Shown one piece after another: positions 24,628 through 33,342 of a DNA stretch of 64,000 bases. Source of the stretch: Acidimicrobiales bacterium (lineage in GTDB: Bacteria > Actinomycetota > Acidimicrobiia > Acidimicrobiales > Aldehydirespiratoraceae); the NCBI GenBank assembly GCA_029263175.1, contig JAJCXZ010000076.1, positions 1 to 64,000 on the forward strand, written 5' to 3'. Position 1 is the stretch's first letter; each line of letters opens with the position of its first letter. The position numbers and the translations under genes are program-made. The notes beneath the pieces are model-generated. The model saw only the letters and a list, made by a program, of their open reading frames with translations, ran no database searches and was not told where the DNA came from.

Positions 24628-25905
24628 CTATCCGACCGGAGTTGCGATTTCGGCACCCGGGTCGAACGCTGCGATCGCAAACCAGAAGGTGTCGAGATGT
24701 TCGACCGACTCGAGTCGAGCCTCGCTGCCGTCGATCGCTCTCCCGAAGATGTCGAAGACGATGCCGCTGTTGTTGTCATGGAAACCTTCGTCGGTGCGGA
24801 CGAGGTCAACCCGATTGCCGTCGAGTTCGGCGACGAAGACTGCACTGGAGCCCTGGTCGCGTCCCAGGCCGACTCCGTCGCTGTCGAGTGGGCTCGCGGT
24901 TCCGGGCTCCACGGCGGCGACAAGGGCGCGGCCGTGGGCCTCGAAAGCGAATGTACCGGCGGTGAACACCTCTTCGAGGCGCAGCACCACGGCCGGGAGG
25001 TCCGGATCTCGAACGACGATCACTCGGTCTTTCGGTTCGAGCCGGGGGTCGTAGTCGCCGTCGTACAGGAACGGGCGATCCTCGGGATTGTCGTAGCCCT
25101 GGTAGGGATTGCGGCCGTAGTCGCGGCTGAAACCCGTGACCCGGCTGAGCACGAGACCCTCGGGATTGGCATCGAGCCAGCGCTGCCACGAGACCATCTG
25201 CAGGGAGAACGTGTCGAGTTGTTCACCGGTGAGGTGGCCGACGACGGCTTTTCCGTCGAAGTGGGTCCAGAGGGACTCGGTCTGGCGGTCGTACATCACG
25301 AGCGACGAATTGAAGAGTTCACCGGATGTGCCGAAGTCGAGGATGCGGTCGCCCAGACGGCGATCGTAGGCAAGGGCGGAGTTGCAGAGCGGGCAGTAGG
25401 CGACCGTTACCGGCACGTCACCAAGGGTGTCGTTCACGATCTCGTGCCACATCATGATCTGTACCGGATACGCCCGAGCCTCGCCGTCGATCTCGAGCGC
25501 GATCACGGCTTCCTCCGCGGCGAGCCAACCAACCGAGGCGGCGGCCTGGAACTGTGGATTGTCGATCGGTGGGATGCCGTCAGGCGGAGGTCCTCCCGAG
25601 AGGATGCGGTCGAGGTCGATCAACGCAGCCGGGAAGGACGGATCACGACGGTCGTCTCGGAGGGCCGACGGCACGGCTTCTCGAGCGGTCGATGCGATCT
25701 GGTCGACAGTGCCGACCTCGGAGCTGACGTCGGGATCGAGTACGGGATGGTGCGTCCCGTCCGCCTCGGTCACCGCCCGGTAATCGCCGGCCGCCGCCGG
25801 AGAGGCGGCCGGCGAGCTGCCGACTGCCGCGTCAGAGCCGGCACCACACGCGGCAGCGACGATCGACAGAAGCGCCAGGATGGTGATGAGAGGGCGGCGG
25901 GACAC
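24628..25905 (-). CDS. DUF3179 domain lipoprotein
   Basis: 425-residue exported lipoprotein: hydrophobic leader PLITILALLSIVAAAC with Cys20 as the lipid anchor, then an Ala/Ser-rich linker. The DUF3179 core contains ARAYPVQIMMWHEIVNDTLG, VTVAYCPLCNSALAYDR with two Cys and NSSLVMYDRQTESLWTHFDG. The family's role is unknown; the CPLC pair suggests metal or redox chemistry. It lies 37 bases upstream of the Crp/Fnr gene on the same strand. Confidence 0.87.
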   Translation of the reverse strand: MSRRPLITILALLSIVAAACGAGSDAAVGSSPAASPAAAGDYRAVTEADGTHHPVLDPDVSSEVGTVDQIASTAREAVPSALRDDRRDPSFPAALIDLDRILSGGPPPDGIPPIDNPQFQAAASVGWLAAEEAVIALEIDGEARAYPVQIMMWHEIVNDTLGDVPVTVAYCPLCNSALAYDRRLGDRILDFGTSGELFNSSLVMYDRQTESLWTHFDGKAVVGHLTGEQLDTFSLQMVSWQRWLDANPEGLVLSRVTGFSRDYGRNPYQGYDNPEDRPFLYDGDYDPRLEPKDRVIVVRDPDLPAVVLRLEEVFTAGTFAFEAHGRALVAAVEPGTASPLDSDGVGLGRDQGSSAVFVAELDGNRVDLVRTDEGFHDNNSGIVFDIFGRAIDGSEARLESVEHLDTFWFAIAAFDPGAEIATPVG

Positions 25906-26014
25906 GGCTGTGAAACCCCCGTTGGTCGGTCGTCACTCCCGACTGTCTCGATATGGACAGTTGCGGGATGGGGACGTCCGTGCACTCGTTGCCACAGTCA
26001 TGAAGACTGACGCC

Positions 26015-26980
26015 ATGACTCGTGACCATCGCAACGCTGCCGCTGCCGCCACCGCCCTGCTCGGCGACGGCTACTCGGCCCGGGTGCTCGAGCCCTCGCT
26101 CCCGACGGTGAGCGAGGGCCCGTTCTTCGCCGACGACCCTGTCGCGGTCGGGGAAGCCGACGGCCTCGTCGTGGTGTCGCCCGTGTCGAACGGCGATCAG
26201 ACCTGGGATCAGCTCATCACCGAGCGCCCAGACCTCGCCGAGTTCGCCCGGGCCCATTGGCTCGGGGCCCGCGGTTCGCTGCCCACTGTTCCCGACAACT
26301 ATCCGGAAGCCCGCAACGCCTTTCATCGTCTTGCCTATTCAGTGGTCGCCGAGGCGCGGCGACGGTCGAACGGCAAATTCGGTTTGAGGTACACCGCGCG
26401 GGGATTCGGCACGCCGTTCTTCGGGAACGACGAACAGGTGCGGGTGATGGGTGATCTGGTTGTGCACCAGACAGCCGACGCTGTTCGAGAGATCCCGATC
26501 ACAACACTTGCCGAGGTCGCCGCCGCGCTGGGAATCGAGCCGGGAACTGATGCCGCCGAGCACGACTCGCCACCGTTGGGCGATATCAACGAGCCGCTCG
26601 CCGTCAACGCAACAACCGGCATCTTTCTCGGCGAGTGGTTTGGTTTCGCATGGTCGGTCATCGAGGAGCTTCGGGCAACGCCGGGAGCGATTGATCCCGA
26701 GCGCCCGCAGCTCTGGCCCGGCCATTTCGATCCGGCCCTCGCCATCGGCGCTGTCGAGGCGGGACGGGCCACCTACGGCTGCTCCCCCGGCGACCACAGT
26801 CACGATGAGCCGTATCTCTACGTCGGCGCCTGGGGCGATGTCGACCGAAACGATCCCTACTGGAACGAGACCACGTTCAATGGCGCGTCGCTGCCGTTTT
26901 CCGCTCTGGCCGACGGCGACGACCCCTACTCAATCGCACTGCAGTTCTTCCGGTCCGGCTACGACAGGCTGAACTCCTGA
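26015..26980 (+). CDS. Hypothetical protein, conserved in actinobacteria
   Basis: About 321 residues from ATG 26015; ATG 26000 is also in frame, and longer extension would overlap the divergent DUF3179 gene. No catalytic motif or membrane segment is seen. Recognisable blocks are TARGFGTPFFGNDEQVRV and a C-terminal aromatic/acidic segment GDHSHDEPYLYVGAW and VDRNDPYWNETTFNGA. The uniform codon bias says it is real, but I cannot assign a function. Confidence 0.7.
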   Translation: MTRDHRNAAAAATALLGDGYSARVLEPSLPTVSEGPFFADDPVAVGEADGLVVVSPVSNGDQTWDQLITERPDLAEFARAHWLGARGSLPTVPDNYPEARNAFHRLAYSVVAEARRRSNGKFGLRYTARGFGTPFFGNDEQVRVMGDLVVHQTADAVREIPITTLAEVAAALGIEPGTDAAEHDSPPLGDINEPLAVNATTGIFLGEWFGFAWSVIEELRATPGAIDPERPQLWPGHFDPALAIGAVEAGRATYGCSPGDHSHDEPYLYVGAWGDVDRNDPYWNETTFNGASLPFSALADGDDPYSIALQFFRSGYDRLNS

Positions 26981-27012
26981 TCAGGTGGAGGTCGCGGGCC
27001 GCGTCGCGGCAG

Positions 27013-27018
27013 TAGTTT
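27013..27018 (+). promoter_or_regulatory. -10 element for leaderless transcription of the M3 peptidase
   Basis: TAGTTT, six bases, ATG at 27025. Confidence 0.5.
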
Positions 27019-27024
27019 GACCGC

Positions 27025-29166
27025 ATGTCGATTTCAGCGGACTCCGCAGCCCTCGAGCGCCTCAGTCGGACCCGACGGAGCGGCCCGATCGCCCATCTGC
27101 CGGAATGGCAGGACATCGACGCCGGCGATATCGAGGCCGGCGTCCAGGCTCTCATCGAGGCTGCCGAGGCCGAGTTCAGCGCCCTTGAATCGAACGTCGA
27201 AGCGACATGGGTCGGCCTGATGGAACCTCGGGAACGGATCGACAATCGGCTCGGCGCCATGGTTGGTCCGATCACTCATCTCATCAGCGTCAAGTACTCC
27301 GACGAGATGCAGGCCGGCTACGACACCGTTCGTCCGGCCATCGTTCAGCTGTCGAATCGAATGAGCCAGAGCCGCCCTGTCTATGAAGGTATGCGCGCAC
27401 TCCGAGCTTCCCCCGAGGGGCAGGCGCTGACGACGACCAGAGCCAGGATCCTCGACGAATCAATTCGCTCGATGGAGCGATCCGGCGTGCACCTCGAAGG
27501 CGATGCGAAGGCTCGCTATCAAGAGATCGACGAGCGGCTGTCGGAGCTGAGCAACGACTTCCAGACCAACCTGGTGAAAGAGGAGAAGGACTCCCGAATC
27601 ATCATCGGCGACGCGTCCCGCCTCGAAGGAATTCCGGCGCCGCTCGTGGCGATGGCGCGCCAACAAGCAGTCGACGACGACGACGACGCCGACAATGACG
27701 ACGACCGTGCCGACACATGGCATTTCGTGGTCAACGGCGTCGGTTACATCGGCGTCATCCAGCACGCGAAGGATCGGTCGCTACGCGAAGAGTTCTATCG
27801 AGCCTTCAAGGCCCGCGGGATGGCCGACGGTCTCGACAACAGACCCGTGCTGCAGGAGATCCTCGAACTCCGCCAGGAAGCAGCGCGACTGGTCGGATTC
27901 GATACCTACGCCGACCTCAGCATCGACGCCAAGATGGCTCCGTCGACCGCCGCCGTCTGGGAGCTGATGACTCAGCTCGAGACGGCGGCGCGGCCGGCTG
28001 CAGTCGCCGAACTCGATGCCCTCACGCGGTTCATGGCCACCCAGTCGTGTCCGGATGCCACCGACCCCGCCCCATGGGACATCGCCTTCTGGTCCGAGCG
28101 TCAGCAGGAGGCGCTGTACTCCTATGACGCCGAGGCGCTGCGCGACTACTTCCAGCTGCCCCGCGTGCTCAACGGCCTGTTCGACCTCGTCACGAAGCTC
28201 TACGGCGTGGACATCGTGGAATCCGATGACGATTCCATTCCGGTTTGGGACGACGCTGTTCAGTTCTTCGAGGTGCGCCGCCACGGTGAGGTCATCGCCG
28301 GCTTCTACATGGACCCGTATGCGCGACCGGGCGAGAAGCGCGGCGGCGCCTGGATGAACACTGTCGTCGGCCGCGACCGGCTCCTTGCGGTCGACGATGC
28401 GACAGCGTCTCTGCCGGTCGCCCTGTTCGTCATGAATGCCCGACCCCCGGCTGATGGCCGGCCCGGGCTGATGTCGCTCGATGAGGTGCGCACCCTGTTC
28501 CACGAGTTCGGACACGCCACCCAACACATGTTCACCGAGATCGACGACGGCGGCGCGTCGGGCATGAACCTGGTCGAGTGGGACTCGGTCGAATTGGCGA
28601 GCCAGTTCAACGAGTACTGGATGGAACACAAGCCATTCCTGAAGGCGCTCACAGCCCACGTCGACACCGGCGAACCGCTCGACGACGACACGATCGACCG
28701 CATCATCGACAGCCGAAATTTCATGGTCGGCAACGCCACGCTTCGACAGTTGTGTTTCGCCAAGACCGACATGCGTTTGCACGAGGCCTTCGGGCTCGAG
28801 GCGGCCTTTGTGCAGCCCCGAGATGTCGAGGCGGCCATCGTCGCCGAGACCCTGGTGCTTCCGATGCTCGACAACGAATCCCAACTCCCGGCGTTTGGTC
28901 ACCTGTTCGCCGGCGGGTATGCCGCCGGTTACTACTCCTACAAATGGGCCGAGGTGCTTGCGGCCGACGCGTTCGGGGCATTCCGAGAGGTCGGTCTCGA
29001 CAACGTCGAGCAGTTGCAGGAGGTCGCCGACCGGTTCCGGTCCACAGTGCTGGGACTCGGGGGGAGCATGCCGGCAGCCGAGGTCTACCGATTGTTCCGC
29101 GGTCGCGACGCCACGCCTCACGCTTTGCTCGCCGACCAGGGTCTGCTCGACAGCGACGTCGCCTGA
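27025..29166 (+). CDS. M3 family oligopeptidase (oligopeptidase A-like)
   Basis: 713-residue cytoplasmic zinc peptidase that degrades short peptides. HEFGH at residues 493-497 (TLFHEFGHATQHM) binds zinc, with the third ligand Glu in MNLVEWDSVELASQFNEYW. FMVGNATLRQLCFAKTDMRLH and GYAAGYYSYKWAEVLAADAF are the substrate-binding and C-terminal blocks of the family. Length is usual. An unusual Asp-rich insert (DDDDDADNDDDRAD, near residue 215) interrupts the N-terminal half. The stop abuts that of the convergent gene. Confidence 0.93.
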   Translation: MSISADSAALERLSRTRRSGPIAHLPEWQDIDAGDIEAGVQALIEAAEAEFSALESNVEATWVGLMEPRERIDNRLGAMVGPITHLISVKYSDEMQAGYDTVRPAIVQLSNRMSQSRPVYEGMRALRASPEGQALTTTRARILDESIRSMERSGVHLEGDAKARYQEIDERLSELSNDFQTNLVKEEKDSRIIIGDASRLEGIPAPLVAMARQQAVDDDDDADNDDDRADTWHFVVNGVGYIGVIQHAKDRSLREEFYRAFKARGMADGLDNRPVLQEILELRQEAARLVGFDTYADLSIDAKMAPSTAAVWELMTQLETAARPAAVAELDALTRFMATQSCPDATDPAPWDIAFWSERQQEALYSYDAEALRDYFQLPRVLNGLFDLVTKLYGVDIVESDDDSIPVWDDAVQFFEVRRHGEVIAGFYMDPYARPGEKRGGAWMNTVVGRDRLLAVDDATASLPVALFVMNARPPADGRPGLMSLDEVRTLFHEFGHATQHMFTEIDDGGASGMNLVEWDSVELASQFNEYWMEHKPFLKALTAHVDTGEPLDDDTIDRIIDSRNFMVGNATLRQLCFAKTDMRLHEAFGLEAAFVQPRDVEAAIVAETLVLPMLDNESQLPAFGHLFAGGYAAGYYSYKWAEVLAADAFGAFREVGLDNVEQLQEVADRFRSTVLGLGGSMPAAEVYRLFRGRDATPHALLADQGLLDSDVA

Positions 29167-31284
29167 TCACTCAGAGTCAGGGATGACCGCAATGCTGGAG
29201 AAGCACATCTCGTCGACCGTGCCCTCGTTCCAGGTGATGTAGCGAGGCTCGTCCGAATGGACGAAGGTTCGGTCCCACCAGCACTCGAAACGCACGGTGT
29301 CGTCACGGTCGATTCGGATGTCGCCAACGGGGCGATAGTTCAGCTGCCACTCGAAGCTCCAGGTGGGAATGTCGAGAAGCACCCGTTCCTCGGGGGTGTC
29401 CGGGTTCAGGGTCATCCGATAGGCCGCGCCGAACTCGTGCATGTGGCCGAGCACGGAGAAAATCGTGCCCTCGTCGGCCGCACTGAGGTCACACGAGCTA
29501 TGGCCCACCGTGCCGTCGAGATCGTCGTAGTCGTCGACGCTCCCACCGCACTGGGCGATGATGAAGCCGGGGATGAACGTTGCCTCGACGCCGTACTTCT
29601 GCCCGATTTCGGCAATGACCGCATCTCGATCACAGAGTGGGCCTTCTTCTTCAGGCGTACAGGGAATCTCAGCGGGCGTGAGGTATGCCGTGCCCTGGAT
29701 CGAGCGCATCCCGTCGGCGACTTCAGCCGCTGAAGCGGTCTGTAGGACGATCGCCGACGCATCGGCCGGTGTGTCGTGGCCGTAGTGGTAGTGGATCTGG
29801 TTGACGATCATGTCGCCGGCTTCAAGGCGGATGCCGATGCCGGCGGGATAGAGGTCTGGTTCCTGGCCTGGAGCCCATCCGGCGATGTTCTCGACTCCCT
29901 GGGTCCGCAAGCCACTACGACCGAAGCAGGTCCAACCCGGCTGACCATCGGCTCCGTCCTTCGCCTCGACCTCGGAGCGAGCCGATGCCGGCACGCGGTA
30001 GACGATGGCGTGATGAACCACGGCGGTCTGATCGGGCTCGAAACTGAATCCGGTGGCCCAGGTGCCGTCGCCTTCGGGATCATCGAGCTCGTAGACCAGG
30101 CAGCGGTAGTCATCGGGCTGGTCGAGTGAGCCGGTGTATGGCTCGGGCACCAACACCTGATCGCGCTCCAACGGCCTGATGAGCTGGGTCCGGGCAACAA
30201 GAGCAGTGTCGGGCGAAACATCCAGGCCCCCGCCGTCGGCGGCCCACGTCGCCAATGTGGCCAGCTCGTCGAGGCTGAGCGACCAGTCGTTGTGGAACTC
30301 GACACCGACATCGCTCGGTAGCCACGGCGGCATGTAGCCGGCACCGGTCACGAGGGCGATGTCGTCGGCGATCACGGCCGCGTCTCCAGCGGTGTCGAGC
30401 GCGAGGGTGCTCCACCCTGGACCATCAGTGGTGTGGCAGCTCACACAGCGGTGCTCGAGAATCGGCTGCACGTGCTCAGCGAACGCTCCGCCCGCCACCT
30501 CGTCGGCTGGGACCTCACGCGAAAGGTCGTTCTCGGCCGCGCCACCATCATTCACGCGGTCGGCGACCAGGTTGAACTCGAGCCGGATCTGATCATCGGT
30601 GTGGGCCAACCGAGCGATATTGATCGGGCCGACACCGAATTCCGACCCGAGAACGGTGGCCGCGACCGCCGCTGTCATGGTGTCTTCAGTGACGGACATC
30701 TTGCCCTCGAAGGTCACAATCCGAGCGGTCTCCTTGACCGTGAGCTCGCCGGATATCGCGACGTCCACCACCTCACCCGGCGTCAGATCACGGGGCAGCC
30801 CGGCGACTTCGGTGGTGACAAAGTGGGCGAAGGGCCAATGGGTCGACTCCAGGAAGTCGTTGCGCAGCCGCTTGTCCCGCAGCGCCGAGTCCGAGTCGAA
30901 CATCTCAACATTGACGACGATCTCCCCCACTGTGGAACGACTCGGATCGTCCACATCGACAAGGATGTCGCCGCCGACAACGGTCGTGGTGCCGTGCGTC
31001 GTCTTTTCGGAGCCGGCGAGGCGCTCGGTGACCACGTAGCGGACCTCCGACCCGTTGTCGGGCGATATTCGGAAGAGCCACGTCTCTCGATCGTCGTCCT
31101 CGACCTCGAGTTCGGGTGCGTCCACCCCCTGCGTCTCCGCTTCATCGGCGCCGAGGGCCCAATCCCAGCGATCCTTGGTCAACATCGCGACGGTTCCGAC
31201 AACCACGAGCGCGAGAAGCGCGAGACGGCCGAAGTCGAGTCGACGAAGCACGGTCACCGGACCAGTGTGGCGCACGCTCGCCAC
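29167..31284 (-). CDS. Membrane-anchored YceI-like / cytochrome c / copper monooxygenase-like fusion
   Basis: 705-residue extracytoplasmic protein with a transmembrane anchor (about 20-36). Residues 68-245 form a YceI-like domain (NDFLESTHWPFAHFVTTEV). A c-type heme site CVSCH at 280-284 follows, with a possible Met ligand in GYMPPWL (318). Residues 370-705 resemble copper type II ascorbate-dependent monooxygenase domains, with candidate copper ligands HH (424-425), HYH (498-500) and HMH (614-616), and many Cys that may form disulfides. It lies nine bases after ccmI, so it likely uses the Ccm machinery for heme attachment. Substrate unknown. In-frame GTG codons leave the exact start open. Confidence 0.78.
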   Translation of the reverse strand: MASVRHTGPVTVLRRLDFGRLALLALVVVGTVAMLTKDRWDWALGADEAETQGVDAPELEVEDDDRETWLFRISPDNGSEVRYVVTERLAGSEKTTHGTTTVVGGDILVDVDDPSRSTVGEIVVNVEMFDSDSALRDKRLRNDFLESTHWPFAHFVTTEVAGLPRDLTPGEVVDVAISGELTVKETARIVTFEGKMSVTEDTMTAAVAATVLGSEFGVGPINIARLAHTDDQIRLEFNLVADRVNDGGAAENDLSREVPADEVAGGAFAEHVQPILEHRCVSCHTTDGPGWSTLALDTAGDAAVIADDIALVTGAGYMPPWLPSDVGVEFHNDWSLSLDELATLATWAADGGGLDVSPDTALVARTQLIRPLERDQVLVPEPYTGSLDQPDDYRCLVYELDDPEGDGTWATGFSFEPDQTAVVHHAIVYRVPASARSEVEAKDGADGQPGWTCFGRSGLRTQGVENIAGWAPGQEPDLYPAGIGIRLEAGDMIVNQIHYHYGHDTPADASAIVLQTASAAEVADGMRSIQGTAYLTPAEIPCTPEEEGPLCDRDAVIAEIGQKYGVEATFIPGFIIAQCGGSVDDYDDLDGTVGHSSCDLSAADEGTIFSVLGHMHEFGAAYRMTLNPDTPEERVLLDIPTWSFEWQLNYRPVGDIRIDRDDTVRFECWWDRTFVHSDEPRYITWNEGTVDEMCFSSIAVIPDSE

Positions 31285-31293
31285 GGTGAGAAG

Positions 31294-32343
31294 TCAGCCC
31301 GCTATCTGGGTGCGGAGGTCGAACACGTCGATCATCTCCACGAGATCCGCCGGTTGGTCGGCGAGTGCGTCGAACGCGGCAAGGTCCTCGCCGGCCCCGA
31401 CCGAGTTGCCCAGCAGGTTCCGGACGAACGCGCGGTAGACCAGCGCTTCCGGATACGTCGGGTCGATCTCGAGCGCATCGTCGAGATGGGTCTCCGCGAC
31501 CTCCGCGGCCAGAGGCTCCTCCGGTGTAGCGGCTCGTGCCAGCAGCCAGCTGTAGCCGGCGATCAACTCGACGTCGTCGGGACGGTCAGCGAGCACCAAT
31601 GCGACCTGCTCGATCGCTTCGAACACCAAGCCGTCTTGCGCCATTGCTTCTGCTGCGCGCAACACGTCGTTGGTGGCCAGGAGCCGAGACCGCAGGCCCA
31701 TCTGCACGACCAGATCTCGCATGATCGGTGGAGCGTCGAGCGCGTCGAACGCCTCCAGGTGGGCGCGTGCGCCTTCCTCATCGCCGAGGTCCGCGGCAAC
31801 CACGGCGGCGAAGACTCTCGCGTCGGGATAGGTCGGATCAACTGCTACCGCTTCCTCGATGCTTTCTCGGGCATCTTCGGTCGCTCCACCGAGGCGGAGG
31901 AACCAGCCGCGGTAGGCCAGCGCCTCGACATTGGTGGGCTGGAGCTCGAGAACCTCGTCGTACACCGCGATCGCTCCCTCGGTGTCGCCGCTGCCGGCCA
32001 GCTGTTGCGCTTCGCCGAGCATCTCTCGCGTGGAGGTGCGGATGTCGCCGGTAATCGAATCGTTGGCGCCTCGAGCGCCCGAGAACTGGTTCACGAGCAG
32101 CCCGGCCACGACGACCACGGCGAGTGTGCCGCCCAGCCACGCCAAGACTCGAATCCAACTGCGGTCGGCCTGGGCGGGGCCGGTTTCGACCGGTGTGGAT
32201 TCGGCACGAATCGCGACAGCGGCGCGTCGGGTGTAGTCCGCCTTCAGCGTCGCGTAGTCATCCATGTCGATGTCACCAGCGGCCAACTCGGCTTCCAGAT
32301 CGTCGATCGAACGAAGCAGGAAGTCCAGTTCCTCAGTCGTCAT
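31294..32343 (-). CDS. ccmI: Cytochrome c biogenesis TPR protein (CcmI-like)
   Basis: 349-residue protein: an N-terminal helical MTTEELDFLLRSIDDLEAEL, one transmembrane segment (about 65-85, LAWLGGTLAVVVVAGLLVN), then TPR-like repeats (EGAIAVYDEVLELQPTNVEALAYRG type). CcmI delivers apocytochrome c to the CcmF/H ligase. The ATG at 32343 overlaps ccmH; the longer in-frame extension is out of ccmH's frame and not real. Assigned from architecture and position. Confidence 0.75.
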   Translation of the reverse strand: MTTEELDFLLRSIDDLEAELAAGDIDMDDYATLKADYTRRAAVAIRAESTPVETGPAQADRSWIRVLAWLGGTLAVVVVAGLLVNQFSGARGANDSITGDIRTSTREMLGEAQQLAGSGDTEGAIAVYDEVLELQPTNVEALAYRGWFLRLGGATEDARESIEEAVAVDPTYPDARVFAAVVAADLGDEEGARAHLEAFDALDAPPIMRDLVVQMGLRSRLLATNDVLRAAEAMAQDGLVFEAIEQVALVLADRPDDVELIAGYSWLLARAATPEEPLAAEVAETHLDDALEIDPTYPEALVYRAFVRNLLGNSVGAGEDLAAFDALADQPADLVEMIDVFDLRTQIAG

Positions 32344-32797
32344 TGCGTTCTCGCCGGGCGGCAGCCACCAGCGCCTCGTCGGCCGCGGTTGCTTCGCTGA
32401 CCGCTTCGGCCTGCCAACGCCGGAACACGATCGTGAGACCGGCGATCGCCGCGAAGCCGCCGACGATCGGAAGGACCCAGACGAGGGCGGAGATGCCATC
32501 GGTCGATGGCGAATAGTCGATGTCTTCGCCATAGATGCTGACGAGTTCATCGCGGATGAAGGCCTCGCTCCGACCCTCGTCAACCCAGATACGGATATTG
32601 CGTCGGATCGTGCGGGCGATCGGTACATCACTCTCCGCAATCGATTGTCCCTGACACACCGGACACGCGAAGTCCTTGGCCAAGGAGTAGGCCCGGTCGC
32701 TGTTGGTCTGTGGTTCGCCCTCGTCAACCGCCGCGATGACTAGCGCCGAGACTGCGACGACCACGACCAGAATCCACGAAACAGTCCGGCGGGTCAT
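32333..32797 (-). CDS. ccmH: Cytochrome c biogenesis thiol oxidoreductase CcmH
   Basis: 154-residue membrane protein. The redox motif is ACPVCQGQSIAESD, the classic CcmH LRCxxCQ-like site, preceded by a signal anchor (WILVVVVAVSALVIAA) and followed by the three-helix domain and a second membrane helix (ISALVWVLPIVGGFAAIAGLTIV, quoted in part). It reduces apocytochrome c before heme attachment. Its start overlaps the ccmG stop by four bases. Confidence 0.9.
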   Translation of the reverse strand: MTRRTVSWILVVVVAVSALVIAAVDEGEPQTNSDRAYSLAKDFACPVCQGQSIAESDVPIARTIRRNIRIWVDEGRSEAFIRDELVSIYGEDIDYSPSTDGISALVWVLPIVGGFAAIAGLTIVFRRWQAEAVSEATAADEALVAAARRERNDD

Positions 32798-33342
32798 GCG
32801 TCAGCTCCACTCAAGGTGGCAATGGCGTCGTCGAGCTCGACCGCGGTCAGGCCACCGATGAAACGACCGACGATGACTCCAGAGGGGGCAACGATGTAGC
32901 TCTCGGGCACGCCGGTCACGCCGTATTGCACGGCAATCTGGCCGGTGTCCTCGACCAGCACGGGCCACGAACCACCGTTCTCCCGGAAGAACTCGATCAC
33001 GTTCTCGGCCCGGTCGTCGAAGGCGACGGAAACAACAGTTGCATCGCCGACGACATCGTGGGCGGCTGCGAACTCGACGAGTTCGGGATGTTCGATGATA
33101 CAGGGCACACAGGTCGTCGAGAAGAAGTTGACGATCACCCAGCGGCCCCGCTGTTCGTCGATGTCGAACCATCCGCCGTCGATCGTGGGGCCCGCGATCA
33201 GCGGCGCGATCTCGCCCTGGAGCTGGAACGTGTTGTTGCGCTTGGAAGCGGGATCGCCGGTGGCAAGCAATAGCACGAGGAGGCCGAGCGCAACGGCTAT
33301 CGGCATGACGATCCAGAAGGCCTGACGATCTTTCCCGGTCAT
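32794..33342 (-). CDS. ccmG: Thioredoxin-like cytochrome c biogenesis protein CcmG/DsbE
   Basis: 182-residue membrane-anchored thioredoxin fold. N-terminal anchor (AFWIVMPIAVALGLLVLLLA), active site FFSTTCVPCIIEHPEL (CVPC) and cis-Pro region TGVPESYIVAPSG. It hands electrons to CcmH in the heme-ligation pathway. Overlaps ccmF by four bases. Confidence 0.9.
   Translation of the reverse strand: MTGKDRQAFWIVMPIAVALGLLVLLLATGDPASKRNNTFQLQGEIAPLIAGPTIDGGWFDIDEQRGRWVIVNFFSTTCVPCIIEHPELVEFAAAHDVVGDATVVSVAFDDRAENVIEFFRENGGSWPVLVEDTGQIAVQYGVTGVPESYIVAPSGVIVGRFIGGLTAVELDDAIATLSGADA

Noticed and set aside
30433-32400. 655-codon plus-strand open frame
   Set aside because: Opposite the fusion protein, ccmI and part of ccmH, all clearly coding; shadow frame.
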